Origin: Rhodanobacteraceae bacterium
GTDB taxonomy: Bacteria > Pseudomonadota > Gammaproteobacteria > Xanthomonadales > Rhodanobacteraceae
Length of the DNA stretch: 64,000 bases
Assembly: GCA_030123585.1 (NCBI GenBank)
Contig: CP126120.1
Span: 3,163,001 to 3,227,000 of the forward strand
Direction of reading: 5' to 3'
Below, piece after piece: positions 10,633 to 19,431 of this stretch. The notes below the pieces were generated by a model. That model did not search any database. It was not told where the DNA came from and saw only the letters and a list, made by a program, of their open reading frames with translations. Position 1 is the stretch's first letter; the number at the start of each line of letters is the position of its first letter. Position numbers and translations under genes: made by a program.

Positions 10633-10935
10633 ATGACGCTGACCAAGGCAGAGATGGCCGAGCGCCTGTTTCTCGAAGTGGGCCTCAACAAGCGTGAGGC
10701 CAGGGAGTGCGTGGACGCCTTTTTCGAGGTGTTGCGCGAGGCGCTCGAGCGGGGGGAGCCGGTCAAGTTGTCGGGTTTCGGCAACTTCGACCTGCGCAAC
10801 AAGAATCAGCGGCCCGGACGCAACCCCAAGACCGGCGAGGAGATCCCCATCTCCGCCCGTCGCGTCGTGACGTTTCGCCCGGGACAGAAGCTGAAACTGA
10901 GGGTCGAGAACCATGCTGGATCAGGGCAGCAATAA
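10633..10935 (+). CDS. ihfA: Integration host factor alpha subunit
   Basis: A 100-residue HU/IHF-fold DNA-bending protein ([12 protein letters not shown] start). The beta-arm carries the conserved [14 protein letters not shown] with the intercalating proline, and [15 protein letters not shown] precedes it. It pairs with IhfB elsewhere in the genome to bend DNA at promoters and recombination sites. Position directly after pheT is the standard order in gammaproteobacteria; the 3' end overlaps the MerR gene by 23 nt. Confidence 0.97.
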   Translation: MTLTKAEMAERLFLEVGLNKREARECVDAFFEVLREALERGEPVKLSGFGNFDLRNKNQRPGRNPKTGEEIPISARRVVTFRPGQKLKLRVENHAGSGQQ

Positions 10936-11284
10936 CGAACTCCCCGCCATCCCGGCCAAGCGTTATTTCACGATTGGCGAGGTCAGCGAACTGTGTGCGG
11001 TCAAGCCGCACGTGCTCCGTTACTGGGAGCAGGAGTTTCCTGCGCTCAACCCGGTCAAGCGGCGCGGCAACCGCCGCTACTACCAGCGCCACGACGTGCT
11101 GATGATCCGGCAGATCCGCGCGCTGCTGTACGACCAGGGTTTCACCATCACCGGCGCGCGCGCGCGGCTGGAAGGCCAGCAGGGCAAGATGGAAGCATCC
11201 ATCTCGCACCAGATCGTGCACCAGATGCGATTGGAACTGGAGCAACTGTTGCAGATCCTGCGCGAGCCCGTGCGCAAGGCCTGA
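10913..11284 (+). CDS. MerR-family transcriptional regulator
   Basis: 123 residues with an N-terminal MerR winged helix ([21 protein letters not shown], wing RRGNRRYY) and a short C-terminal helix rich in Leu and Gln, but no metal-binding cysteines or effector domain. This small MerR protein is the usual companion downstream of ihfA in many gammaproteobacteria; its target is not established. It overlaps ihfA by 23 nt, which implies coupled translation, and ends 45 nt before tRNA-Pro. Confidence 0.9.
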   Translation: MLDQGSNNELPAIPAKRYFTIGEVSELCAVKPHVLRYWEQEFPALNPVKRRGNRRYYQRHDVLMIRQIRALLYDQGFTITGARARLEGQQGKMEASISHQIVHQMRLELEQLLQILREPVRKA

Positions 11285-11329
11285 TCGCGCGGCGCTGCCG
11301 GGCGTATTCCGCTATCATGGGCGTTCGGT

Positions 11330-11406
11330 CGGGGCGTAGCGCAGCCTGGTAGCGCATCTGCCTGGGGGGCAGGGGGTCGTGGGTTCGAATCCCGCCGCCC
11401 CGACCA
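11330..11406 (+). tRNA. tRNA-Pro(GGG)
   Basis: Cloverleaf with acceptor CGGGGCG/CGCCCCG, D stem GCGC/GCGC, anticodon stem TCTGC/GCAGG with loop CTGGGGG (anticodon GGG), T arm GTGGG-TTCGAAT-CCCGC, discriminator A and encoded CCA. A -10-like TATCAT at 11313-11318 precedes it. Its last 18 nt are duplicated 190 nt downstream. Confidence 0.97.
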
Positions 11407-11599
11407 ATGATGAAAATGGGCCCATCGGGCCCATTTTCATCATTGATTGTGGTGTGGATGAGAACTGGCGCCTTCGCAAGAAGGCGCCGTTCGACTGCGA
11501 AGACATGGATGGCGAAGCGAACATCGCGCGCGTCAGCGCGCGATGGCCCGAAGGGCGAGCGCCAGGATGGTGCGAGTCATCCCGCCGCCCCGACCAATG
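11389..11599. repeat. 21-nt direct repeats of the tRNA-Pro 3' end (att-like)
   Basis: ATCCCGCCGCCCCGACCAAT followed by G occurs at 11389-11409 (T arm, acceptor and CCA of tRNA-Pro) and again, identically, at 11579-11599. The 169 nt between hold the terminator, a second hairpin GGCGCCTTC-GCAA-GAAGGCGCC and GC-rich palindromes but no gene. A duplicated tRNA 3' end is the hallmark of site-specific integration; a degenerate tandem tRNA copy is the alternative. Confidence 0.7.
11405..11445 (+). terminator. Perfect 19-bp hairpin after tRNA-Pro
   Basis: CAATGATGAAAATGGGCCC (11405-11423) and its exact complement (11427-11445) flank the loop ATC. The A-run and T-run inside the arms make it a bidirectional intrinsic terminator that begins at the tRNA CCA end. 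Confidence 0.75.
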
Positions 11600-11713
11600 T
11601 TTTTGCGTTCATCCATGAACACGGCTTCGCCCGCCTATGGACGGGCTCTTAGCGTTTAGCCACCTGAGAGACCAGAACGGCCATCCATGGCCTGACTGTC
11701 CACAACAGCCGCT
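11594..11713 (-). repeat. Two-hairpin dispersed repeat, copy C
   Basis: Read on the minus strand it starts AGCGGCTGTTGTGGACAGTC and ends ATTGG, matching copies at 41877-41994 and 54043-54161. Hairpin 1 is GGCC-ATGGAT-GGCC (11679-11692), hairpin 2 GTGTTC-ATGGAT-GAACGC (11605-11622). The conserved CGTTCTGGT follows hairpin 1. The stretch 11600-11813 otherwise contains no gene. Confidence 0.7.
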
Positions 11714-11813
11714 GCGTTCCGTTGCACCGGAACGCATGCCGTCGTGCTGACTTTTGCCAGGGTCCGTGCTTGAATTCCGGGCGAAGGATTTCCAGAGGCT
11801 TGGGGAGAGCGTC

Positions 11814-12764
11814 ATGAGAATCAGCGCCGTGCTATGCGGTCTGGCTGTGTTCGCCATCGCCGTTTCCATGCGCGTGATCGCGGCGGAGTCGCCGCCAGCA
11901 AGGCCGGCTCCCGTGTCACCTGCGGCCTTGCTGGCGGAAAACGTCCCCGCGCCTGCTGCACGTCTGGCCTATGGCAAGGATGCGCTCGAGTTCGGCGAAC
12001 TGCGCCTGCCACCGGGGAAGGGACCCTTTCCGGTGGTAATGATCGTGCACGGTGGTTGCTGGGCGGATCGCCTGCCGGGGCTCGATCCGCGCGCCACCTC
12101 GCTGGACCTGGTGCGGCCCTTGGCTGCGGCCCTGGCGGGTGACGGCATCGCTACCTGGAATGTCGAATACCGGCGCGGCGGCAATCCAGGTGGCGGCTGG
12201 CCGGGAACCTTCATGGACCTGTCGCACGCGACCGATCATTTGCGCACGCTCGCGCCGAAATACCACCTCGACCTCTCGCGGTTCGTCGTGCTCGGGCATT
12301 CCTCCGGCGGCCAACTGGCGCTGTGGATCGCCGCGCGCCACCGGATCGCGCCAGGCAGTGCGTTCTACACGCGGGATCCTCTGACGCCGGTTGGCGTGAT
12401 CGACCTCGACGGTCCGATGGATCTCGCGCTCGCGCAACCGCACGAGCGGGAATATTGCCCGCTACCAGCCATCACGCAATTTCTTGGTGCCACGCCGCAG
12501 GATCAACCGCAGCGCTACCACGTTGCTTCGGCTACGTCGTATTTCCCGCTGGGTGTACCGCAGGATATCGTCGTGGGTGGTCTGCTGGACATGTACGATG
12601 GCCAGGTGAAGGCGTACGCAGCCCAGGCGACCTCTAAAGGCGACCGCGTTACTGTCACCCGACTTGAGCACTCGGGGCACTTCGACGTACTCTCGCCGCA
12701 AAGCCGCGACTGGAAGGTACTCGTGTCAAGGATACGGGTGATACTGCAAGACGGGGCGAACTGA
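11814..12764 (+). CDS. Secreted alpha/beta hydrolase
   Basis: A 316-residue protein with a Sec signal peptide (hydrophobic residues 4-25, likely cleavage after the AAA region), so periplasmic or exported. The fold is alpha/beta hydrolase: oxyanion-hole motif VHGGCW, nucleophile elbow GHSSGGQLA with the catalytic Ser, and a late His in HSGHFD; an Asp before it would complete the triad. It resembles kynurenine-formamidase/esterase-like members. The substrate is unknown. The ATG at 11814 has GGGGAGAG upstream and gives a proper signal peptide; an upstream in-frame start at 11754 is rejected. It stands alone, convergent with serA. Confidence 0.8.
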   Translation: MRISAVLCGLAVFAIAVSMRVIAAESPPARPAPVSPAALLAENVPAPAARLAYGKDALEFGELRLPPGKGPFPVVMIVHGGCWADRLPGLDPRATSLDLVRPLAAALAGDGIATWNVEYRRGGNPGGGWPGTFMDLSHATDHLRTLAPKYHLDLSRFVVLGHSSGGQLALWIAARHRIAPGSAFYTRDPLTPVGVIDLDGPMDLALAQPHEREYCPLPAITQFLGATPQDQPQRYHVASATSYFPLGVPQDIVVGGLLDMYDGQVKAYAAQATSKGDRVTVTRLEHSGHFDVLSPQSRDWKVLVSRIRVILQDGAN

Positions 12765-12816
12765 GTCTGTCGCGACCGCGCAACGCCGCGGGCGGTTGGT
12801 GTCGCGCCGCGGTCGG

Positions 12817-14049
12817 TCAATACAGCAACCGCGTCCTCACGGTGCCCGGAATCGCAGAGAGCTGCTCGCGCAGCGATTCCGATTGCTGCTCGGAGGCGGA
12901 CACGTCGATGACCACGTAGCCGATCTGGCCGTCGGTCTGCAGGTACTGGCCGTTGATGTTGATGCCGCCCTGCGAGAACACTTCGTTGATGCGCGACAGC
13001 ACGCCCGGCACGTTGTGGTGGATGTGCAGCAGGCGGCGGCTGCCTGCGTGCTCGGGCAGCGACACCTCGGGGAAATTCACCGCGGAAAGGGTGGAGCCGT
13101 TGTCGCTGTAGCGCACCAGCTTGGCAGCGACTTCGGTGCCGATGTTGAACTGGGCTTCCTGGGTGCTGCCGCCGACGTGCGGGGTCAGGATCACGTTGTC
13201 GAAATCGCGAAGCGGCGACTCGAAGGCTTCGTCGCGGCCCTTGGGTTCCTTCGGGAACACGTCCACCGCCGCGCCGGCGAGGTGTCCGCTCTTCAGGGCC
13301 GCGGCCAGCGCGTCGATGTCGACCACGTTGCCGCGCGAGGCGTTGATCAGCATCGCGCCGCGCCGCATGCGCGCGATCTGGCCGGCGCCGATCATGCCCG
13401 CGGTGGCGGGCGTCTGCGGGACGTGCAGGGTCACGATGTCCGAGCGCGCCAGCAGGTCGTCCAGATTCTGCGCGGACGAGGCGTTGCCGAGCGCCAGTTT
13501 GGCCTCGATGTCGTGGTAGAGCACGTGCATCCCCAGCGATTCCGCGAGCACGCCTACCTGGGTGCCGATATGGCCGTAGCCCACGATGCCGAGCGTCTTG
13601 CCGCGCACCTCGAAGCTGCCGTCGGCGGACTTGGACCAGCCGCCGCGGTGGCATTCGGCATTGCGTTCGGGCACCCGCCGCATCAGCAGGATCGCTTCGG
13701 CGATCACCAGTTCGGCGACGCTGCGGGTGTTGGAATACGGCGCGTTGAACACCGGCACGCCGCGTTCGCGCGCGTCCCGGAGGTCGACCTGGTTGGTGCC
13801 GATGCAGAAGCAGCCGACCGCGAGCAGGCGGCGCGCCTGCGCGATCGCCTCGGCGTCGAGTTGCGTGCGCGAACGCAGGCCGACGATGTGCGCGTCGGCG
13901 ATGGCCTCGAACAGTTGCGCGCGCGGCAGCGCCTTGTCGTGGCGCTCGATCCATGAATAACCCGCGTCGTGCAGGACATCGACGGCGCTTTGGTGGATGC
14001 CTTCCAGCAAAACGATCTTGATGTCCTTTTTCGGGAACGAGGTTTTCAT
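12817..14049 (-). CDS. serA: D-3-phosphoglycerate dehydrogenase
   Basis: First enzyme of serine synthesis, oxidising 3-phosphoglycerate with NAD. 410 residues, the length of the E. coli enzyme. The Rossmann motif GIVGYGHIGTQVG, the substrate Arg in NASRGNVVD, the Glu in DVFPKEP and the catalytic His in LTPHVGGST are present, followed by a C-terminal ACT domain (HHNVPGVLSRINEVF) that in this family mediates serine feedback inhibition. It is divergent from pip, and the two genes share a palindromic promoter region at 14082-14092. Confidence 0.96.
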   Translation of the reverse strand: MKTSFPKKDIKIVLLEGIHQSAVDVLHDAGYSWIERHDKALPRAQLFEAIADAHIVGLRSRTQLDAEAIAQARRLLAVGCFCIGTNQVDLRDARERGVPVFNAPYSNTRSVAELVIAEAILLMRRVPERNAECHRGGWSKSADGSFEVRGKTLGIVGYGHIGTQVGVLAESLGMHVLYHDIEAKLALGNASSAQNLDDLLARSDIVTLHVPQTPATAGMIGAGQIARMRRGAMLINASRGNVVDIDALAAALKSGHLAGAAVDVFPKEPKGRDEAFESPLRDFDNVILTPHVGGSTQEAQFNIGTEVAAKLVRYSDNGSTLSAVNFPEVSLPEHAGSRRLLHIHHNVPGVLSRINEVFSQGGININGQYLQTDGQIGYVVIDVSASEQQSESLREQLSAIPGTVRTRLLY

Positions 14050-14081
14050 GTCGGAACGCGCGGTTTTGCAGGGACGGGAGT

Positions 14082-14092
14082 GTTAGGCTAAC
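14082..14092. promoter_or_regulatory. Shared palindromic -10 region, serA/pip
   Basis: GTTAGGCTAAC is an 11-bp palindrome. It supplies a -10-like TAGGCT on the plus strand (14084-14089, pip) and TAGCCT on the minus strand (14085-14090, serA). The overlapping boxes suggest that the two divergent promoters cannot be occupied at once. Confidence 0.4.
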
Positions 14093-14113
14093 CGGATTTC
14101 CTTTCCAGACGAA

Positions 14114-15094
14114 ATGCCGCGAATGGATATGCACAGCGAGCGCCGCAGCCTGTATCCCGAAATCGAGCCGTTCGACAGCGGCATGCTGCCGGTTTCCGCG
14201 TTGCACACGTTGTACTACGAGCAGTGCGGCAACCCGCACGGGAAACCCGTGGTGTTCCTGCACGGCGGTCCTGGCGCGGGTTGCAACCCCAAGTGCCGGC
14301 GCTTCTTCGATCCCTCGGTGTACCGGATCGTGCTGTTCGACCAGCGCGGCTGCGGGCGTTCCACGCCGCACGCGGAACTTCGCGAGAACACCACCTGGGA
14401 CCTGGTGGCCGACATCGAACGCCTGCGGGCGCATCTGCGCATCGAGCGCTGGCAGGTGTTCGGCGGTTCGTGGGGTTCGACGCTGGCGCTGGCGTACGCG
14501 GAAACCCATCCCGACCGCGTCACCGAGCTGGTGCTGCGCGGCATCTTCATGTTGCGCCAGCGCGAACTGCAGTGGTTCTACCAGCGCGGCTGCGACATGC
14601 TGTATCCCGATGCGTGGGAAAAATACCTCGCCGCGATTCCGGAAGCCGAACACGGCGACCTGATCGGCGCGTACCACAAGCGCCTGACGTCGGGCGATCC
14701 GGCGGTGCGGCTCGCCGCCGCGCGCGCGTGGTCGGTGTGGGAGGCCTCGACCAGCTTCCTGCTGCAGAACGAGGCCTACGTCGCGGCCAGCGCCGGCGAT
14801 GAATTCGCGCTGGCGTTCGCCGGCATCGAGAACCACTATTTCGTGAATCGCGGATTCTTCGAGCACGACGACCAGTTGCTGCGCAACGCGCATCGCCTGC
14901 ACGGCATCCCTGCGGTGATCGTGCAGGGCCGCTACGACGTGGTGTGCCCGGCGCGCAGCGCCTGGGACTTGCACTGCGCGTGGCCGCAGGCCGACCTGCG
15001 CATCGTGCCGGATGCCGGGCACTCCGCGTTCGAGCCCGGCAACGTGCACGAACTGGTGGGCGCGACCGACCGCTTCCGCGGACGCGGGCGGTAG
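14114..15094 (+). CDS. pip: Proline iminopeptidase
   Basis: Releases N-terminal proline from peptides. 326 residues of the S33 alpha/beta hydrolase family: HGGPGAGC near residue 50 forms the oxyanion hole, GGSWGSTLALAYAE around residue 115 holds the nucleophilic Ser, GRYDVVCP the Asp and DAGHSAFEP the His. The product is cytoplasmic (no signal peptide). ATG at 14114 is used; a second ATG at 14123 is equally possible. It is divergent from serA and convergent with the membrane-protein gene that follows. Confidence 0.94.
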   Translation: MPRMDMHSERRSLYPEIEPFDSGMLPVSALHTLYYEQCGNPHGKPVVFLHGGPGAGCNPKCRRFFDPSVYRIVLFDQRGCGRSTPHAELRENTTWDLVADIERLRAHLRIERWQVFGGSWGSTLALAYAETHPDRVTELVLRGIFMLRQRELQWFYQRGCDMLYPDAWEKYLAAIPEAEHGDLIGAYHKRLTSGDPAVRLAAARAWSVWEASTSFLLQNEAYVAASAGDEFALAFAGIENHYFVNRGFFEHDDQLLRNAHRLHGIPAVIVQGRYDVVCPARSAWDLHCAWPQADLRIVPDAGHSAFEPGNVHELVGATDRFRGRGR

Positions 15095-15115
15095 GCCGGT
15101 TTCAACCTGCGGGCG

Positions 15116-15676
15116 CTACGCTGCCGGCCAGAGCCAGGCGAAGGTCACGCCGGTGATGATCGCGTAGACGATGCCATCGACGATGTACTTGAACGCGACG
15201 CGCCAGGGAAAGCCCCACCAGATTGCATCCGGAAAGGAACCGAAGGCGTAGCCGAGCAGCGCGGCCAGCGCGGTGGTGTGGAAGACGAAATGCGTGTTGG
15301 CGCCCGCCGGCAACATGAGCGCGATCAGTGCGCATAGCAGTGACACCAGGATGCAGAACAGGAACCACTGCACCAGTGACGTGCCCATGTTCATCGATCC
15401 GTTGCGGCGAAGGATCACCATGCCGACCGGGCCCTGCGCGAACTTCTCCTTCATCGCCGGATCCTTCGTGGCTTCGGGCCCGACGCACCAGGGCACCACG
15501 TAGTGTCCCGGCGCCGGAGTGCCGGCGCGGATCGCGGCGCGCACCTCGTCCTCGTTGGAAAACTTGCGGTAGTCCGGCGTGTGCCAGAACTTCAGGAACA
15601 TGTTGTTCAACGCGCTGGCGATGAATACGAACACGGCGGACAGGATGATCGGCAACCACAGCGAAGCGAGTGTCAT
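15116..15676 (-). CDS. Conserved hypothetical membrane protein
   Basis: 186 residues with an N-terminal membrane helix (LWLPIILSAVFVFIASAL), a soluble segment of about 65 residues containing HYVVPWCVGPEA, then three further hydrophobic segments with WWGFPWRVAFKYIVDG near the end. I do not recognise a characterised function. The ATG at 15676 is preceded by GAGGAG at a good distance; an in-frame GTG at 15691 overlaps that site and is rejected. It lies 41 nt downstream of the EF-G-like gene on the same strand, so cotranscription is likely. Confidence 0.75.
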   Translation of the reverse strand: MTLASLWLPIILSAVFVFIASALNNMFLKFWHTPDYRKFSNEDEVRAAIRAGTPAPGHYVVPWCVGPEATKDPAMKEKFAQGPVGMVILRRNGSMNMGTSLVQWFLFCILVSLLCALIALMLPAGANTHFVFHTTALAALLGYAFGSFPDAIWWGFPWRVAFKYIVDGIVYAIITGVTFAWLWPAA

Positions 15677-15717
15677 GGCGGTTCTCCTCACGAGTGGTGC
15701 AGCGGGACGACACGATC

Positions 15718-17769
15718 TCAGTCTTCTTCGGTTTTGGGCTTGTAGGCCTCGGTGAGCTGCTTCTGGATCTGCGGCGGCACCGGATCGTAGTGGGACAATT
15801 CCATCGCGAAGCGGCCTTCGCCGCCGGTCAGCGAACGCAATTCGGTCTGGTAGTCGACCACTTCCGCCAGCGGCGCCTGCGCCTTGACCACCAGCACGCC
15901 GCCGCGCAATGAATCGGTGCCGTTGATGCGCGCGCGCTTGGAGGCCAGCCCGCCGGTGACGTCGCCCATGTATTGCTCGGGCACGTTGACGTCGAGGTTG
16001 ACGATGGGTTCCAGCACGATCGGCCGGGCTTTCGACACCGCGTCGAGGAAAGCCTTCTTGCCGGCCGACACGAACGCGACTTCCTTGGAATCGACCGGGT
16101 GGTATTTGCCGTCGTACACGACCACGCGCACGTCCTGCATCGGGTAGCCCGCGATGGCGCCGTGTTCGAGCACCTGGCGCACGCCTTTCTCGATCGCGGG
16201 GATGTACTGGTTGGGGATCACGCCGCCCTTGCTCTCGTCGCTGAACTCGAAGCCCGCGCCGCGCGGCAACGGTTCCACGCGCAGGAACACCTCACCGAAC
16301 TGGCCGGCGCCGCCGGTCTGCTTCTTGTGGCGGTGGTGGCCTTCGGCCCTGGCGCCGATGGTTTCGCGATAGGCGATGCGCGGCGGGTGGGTGGTCACCT
16401 CGACGCCGTAGCGATCGCGCATGCGTTCCAGCACCAGTTTCAGGTGCAGGTCGGAGAGGCCGCGCACCACCGTCTCGTTCAATTCCTTGTTGTGCTCGAC
16501 GCCGAGGCAGGGATCTTCCTCGGCGAGCTTGGCCAGCGCGGTCGCGAGCTTCTGGTCCTGGCCCTTGTGCCTGGGTTCCACCGCGAGGCCGAACATCGAC
16601 AGCGGATACGCGAGCGGCTGCAGGTGGATCAGATCCTCGTCGTGCGAGTCGTGCAGCACCGCGTCGAAATGGACTTCGTCCACCTTGGCGACGCCGGCGA
16701 TGTCGCCCGGGATCGCGCGCTCGATCTCGACGTGATCCTTGCCTTGCAGGCGGAACAGGTGCCCGACCTTGAACGGCTTCTTGCCGTCGTCGATGAAGAG
16801 TTGCGAATCCTTCCTGACCGTGCCCTGCCATACGCGGAACACCGCGAGCTTGCCGACGAAGGGATCGTTGATGATCTTGAACACGTCCGCGATCACGTGC
16901 GCGGCGGGATCGGGTTTCGCTTCGACGGGTTTCGCATCGGCGCCGGCGCCCTTCACGAACGGCGGCGGATTGGCCTCGCCCGGATGCGGCAGCAACTTCT
17001 GCGCGATCTGCAGCCACTCCGCGACACCCGCGCCGGTGCGTGCGGAGGTGAAACAGATCGGCACCAGATGGCCCTCGCGCAGGCATTGTTCGAAAGCCTC
17101 GTGCAGGTCTTCGGGCGAAATCCGGTCCTCGCCCTCTTCGAGGTAACGGCCCATCAGGCGTTCGTTGATCTCGACCACCTGGTCGATGATCCGCTGGTGC
17201 GCGTCGGCGACTCGGCCAAGGTCGCTGTCGCCGTCGTGCGCGTAAAAGCAATCTGCCACCTTCGCGCCGTGCGCCGCCGGCAGGTTCACGGGCAGGCACT
17301 CGGGTCCGAATTCGTCGCGCAGTTCGTCGACCAGCGCCGCGAGGTCCAGGCCCTCCATGTCGATGCGGTTGACCACCAGCATCCGCGCGAGCCGCCGCTC
17401 CTTCGCGTAGTGCATCAGCCGGCGCGTGCCGTGCTCGATGCCGTTGGCGGCGTTGACCACCACCGCGCAGGTCTCGACCGCGGCCAGCGCTGCCAGGGTT
17501 TCGCCGCGGAAATCCGCGTAGCCCGCGGTGTCGATCAGGTTGATATGACAGTTCGCCGCATCGATCGACGCGATGGTGGAGTGGATCGAGTGCTGGCGCT
17601 GTTTCTCCTGGTCGTCGTAGTCGGACACCGTGCTGCCGCGTTCGATCGTGCCCGCCGTCTGGATCGCGCCGCCGGCGACCAGCAGGGCTTCGAACAGAGT
17701 CGTCTTGCCTGCGCCTGCGTGGCCCGCCAGGGCCACGTTGCGGATGTCTCCGGTGGTGTAGGCGCTCAT
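15718..17769 (-). CDS. fusA2: Elongation factor G-like protein (EF-G paralogue)
   Basis: 683 residues with all EF-G domains: P-loop GHAGAGKTTL, G3 DTAGYADF, a G4 motif NRID in place of the usual NKxD, then domains II-V including the KKQTGGAGQFGEV block. The divergence from canonical EF-G and the location away from the str operon mark it as the secondary EF-G-like family, whose cellular role is not settled. The ATG at 17769 has GAGG upstream and begins AYTTGDIRNVALAGHAG; an upstream in-frame start at 17808 adds unrelated residues. NRID could weaken guanine specificity. Confidence 0.9.
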   Translation of the reverse strand: MSAYTTGDIRNVALAGHAGAGKTTLFEALLVAGGAIQTAGTIERGSTVSDYDDQEKQRQHSIHSTIASIDAANCHINLIDTAGYADFRGETLAALAAVETCAVVVNAANGIEHGTRRLMHYAKERRLARMLVVNRIDMEGLDLAALVDELRDEFGPECLPVNLPAAHGAKVADCFYAHDGDSDLGRVADAHQRIIDQVVEINERLMGRYLEEGEDRISPEDLHEAFEQCLREGHLVPICFTSARTGAGVAEWLQIAQKLLPHPGEANPPPFVKGAGADAKPVEAKPDPAAHVIADVFKIINDPFVGKLAVFRVWQGTVRKDSQLFIDDGKKPFKVGHLFRLQGKDHVEIERAIPGDIAGVAKVDEVHFDAVLHDSHDEDLIHLQPLAYPLSMFGLAVEPRHKGQDQKLATALAKLAEEDPCLGVEHNKELNETVVRGLSDLHLKLVLERMRDRYGVEVTTHPPRIAYRETIGARAEGHHRHKKQTGGAGQFGEVFLRVEPLPRGAGFEFSDESKGGVIPNQYIPAIEKGVRQVLEHGAIAGYPMQDVRVVVYDGKYHPVDSKEVAFVSAGKKAFLDAVSKARPIVLEPIVNLDVNVPEQYMGDVTGGLASKRARINGTDSLRGGVLVVKAQAPLAEVVDYQTELRSLTGGEGRFAMELSHYDPVPPQIQKQLTEAYKPKTEED

Positions 17770-17950
17770 GACGACCTCGCTTTTCGATGGCGGCGGTCGC
17801 GTGACCATGCGCCAATCCGGTCAACGGGTCAAGCGGTCCCAAGGAACCTGAAGCCCGGAGGATGGTCTCAACACGCGCCTCCCCGCGATGACGGTCATCG
17901 CGCATCCCCTACACTTCCACACGCGCAACGCGCGCGCATCGGCCGGCCGC

Positions 17951-18832
17951 ATGCCACGCAACGAGGAACGGGAAATCGAGGAGCTGCCACGACCCCGCGA
18001 TCGCGGGGCCGTGCACGATGCCGCCGCCGAGCTGTCCGGCCTGCCTTACGTGCGGCTCACCCAGCGTGTGCCGCCGCCGCGCGACCGCCGCAGCCTGTGG
18101 CTGCTGGTCGCGCTGGTGGTGCTGGCGCACGTGCTGCTGGCGTGGCTGGCCTGGTGGATCCTGCGCCCGGCTCCGTACCGCGAAAACCAGAGCGGCGTCG
18201 TCTCGGTCTTCCTCATCGAGCCGTCATTGGAACCGCCGCCGCCGTTGCTGCCACCCCCGCCGTTGCCGGGACAGCCCGCGCCGGCCGCGCCGCCGCCACT
18301 GGTGCACCGCGAAGCGCAGGCGAAGGGCGCGATCAGCGCGACGCTGGAGGGCGTCAAGACGCCGCCGTTGCGGCTCTACGAATCGAACGGACAGATCCGG
18401 CTGCCGTCCTCCAGCGCAGCGCCGCAACCGGTGCCGGCCTACAGCGCACCGGGGATCAAGGGCTCGCAGATCTACAGCGGCAAGTCGCCGGTGCCGTACA
18501 AGCCGACGCGCTTCAACCAGGACTGGGCGCCGGACAAGGAAAGCCTGGGCGCGAAAACGATCGGCCGCGCGGTCGACAAGGCGATCGAGAAGACCACGGT
18601 GCAGAAGACCGTCCATTTGCCCGGCGGCATCAAGATCCATTGCGCGGTCTCGCCGCTGATGCTGCTCGCCGGTTGCGCGGGCGACGCCCCGCCACCGCCG
18701 CCCAGCAACGACGACGACATCCGCCTGTCGATGCCGCCGGCGGAATCGCTCACCGGCAAGAAGGTGCCGTTGCCGCAGCCGGCGTCGAGCGTCGCGGCGC
18801 CGGCCAGCGCGTCCTCCGCGTCCGGCCACTGA
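17951..18832 (+). CDS. Proline-rich membrane-anchored protein, unknown
   Basis: 293 residues: a charged N-terminal cytoplasmic tail of about 60 residues, one membrane helix (LWLLVALVVLAHVLLAWLAW), then a periplasmic proline-rich stretch (EPPPPLLPPPPLPGQPAP) and a globular part with two nearby cysteines (HCAVSP, GCAGDA) and an Ala/Ser-rich tail. The architecture is TonB-like but no TonB C-terminal domain is evident. The ATG at 17951 is preferred because a -10-like TACACT (17910-17915) lies upstream of it and downstream of the alternative ATG at 17888. It is followed by nudE on the same strand. Confidence 0.65.
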   Translation: MPRNEEREIEELPRPRDRGAVHDAAAELSGLPYVRLTQRVPPPRDRRSLWLLVALVVLAHVLLAWLAWWILRPAPYRENQSGVVSVFLIEPSLEPPPPLLPPPPLPGQPAPAAPPPLVHREAQAKGAISATLEGVKTPPLRLYESNGQIRLPSSSAAPQPVPAYSAPGIKGSQIYSGKSPVPYKPTRFNQDWAPDKESLGAKTIGRAVDKAIEKTTVQKTVHLPGGIKIHCAVSPLMLLAGCAGDAPPPPPSNDDDIRLSMPPAESLTGKKVPLPQPASSVAAPASASSASGH

Positions 18833-18861
18833 TTCGATCGGTTCCGGCGGCGGCGACTCGT

Positions 18862-18867
18862 TACAAT
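18862..18867 (+). promoter_or_regulatory. -10 box TACAAT, probable leaderless start of nudE
   Basis: TACAAT ends 6 nt before the nudE ATG at 18874, so transcription would start at or beside the A of the start codon. No Shine-Dalgarno sequence is present between them, and no good -35 is seen. Confidence 0.45.
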
Positions 18868-18873
18868 CACCGG

Positions 18874-19431
18874 ATGCCCACGCCGCCCGAGATCCTCGCG
18901 AGACGCGCCGCGCGCGACAGCCGCTTCCTGCGCGTGGAGGAAGTCGACCTTGCGTTCTCCAACGGCGCGCGCCGCACCTTCGAGCGCCTCACCGCGTCGG
19001 GCATGGGCGCGGTGTTCATCGTGCCGATGCTCGACGACGCCACCGTGCTGCTGGTGCGCGAATACGGCGCGGGGCTGGATCGCTACGAACTTGGCGTACC
19101 GAAGGGGCGCATCGACCGCGGCGAAACCGCGCTGCAGGCGGCCAACCGCGAACTGCAGGAGGAAGTGGGCTACGCCGCGCGCAAGCTGACGCCGCTGACC
19201 ACCCTGTCGTTGTCGCCGGCGTACATGAGCCACCAGGCGGGCGTGGTGCTGGCGCAGGACCTGTATCCCCAGCGCCGTCCCGGCGACGAACCGGAGCCGC
19301 TGGAAGTGGTGCCGTGGAAGCTTTCCGAGTTGCATCGGCTGCTGGCGCGCGATGACGTGTCGGAAGGACGTTCGATCGCCGCGCTTTTCATCACGCGTGA
19401 ATACCTCGAAGGAAGGTTTCGTCCGGCATGA
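18874..19431 (+). CDS. nudE: ADP compounds hydrolase, Nudix family
   Basis: 185 residues with a complete Nudix box, G-x5-E-x7-REL-x-EE-x-G from GRIDRGETALQAANREL to QEEVGY, and the upstream YELGVPKG strand, as in NudE, which cleaves ADP-ribose, Ap3A and NADH-type substrates. Its first residues PTPPEILARR are typical of gammaproteobacterial NudE. The stop overlaps the cysQ ATG by 4 nt; nudE-cysQ is a conserved pair, both acting on adenine nucleotide by-products. It appears to be transcribed from a leaderless promoter at 18862. Confidence 0.92.
   Translation: MPTPPEILARRAARDSRFLRVEEVDLAFSNGARRTFERLTASGMGAVFIVPMLDDATVLLVREYGAGLDRYELGVPKGRIDRGETALQAANRELQEEVGYAARKLTPLTTLSLSPAYMSHQAGVVLAQDLYPQRRPGDEPEPLEVVPWKLSELHRLLARDDVSEGRSIAALFITREYLEGRFRPA

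Noticed and set aside
15973..18873. Long plus-strand open frame running into nudE
   Set aside because: It is antisense to the EF-G-like gene and out of frame with the gene at 17951; only the nudE part from 18874 has family similarity.
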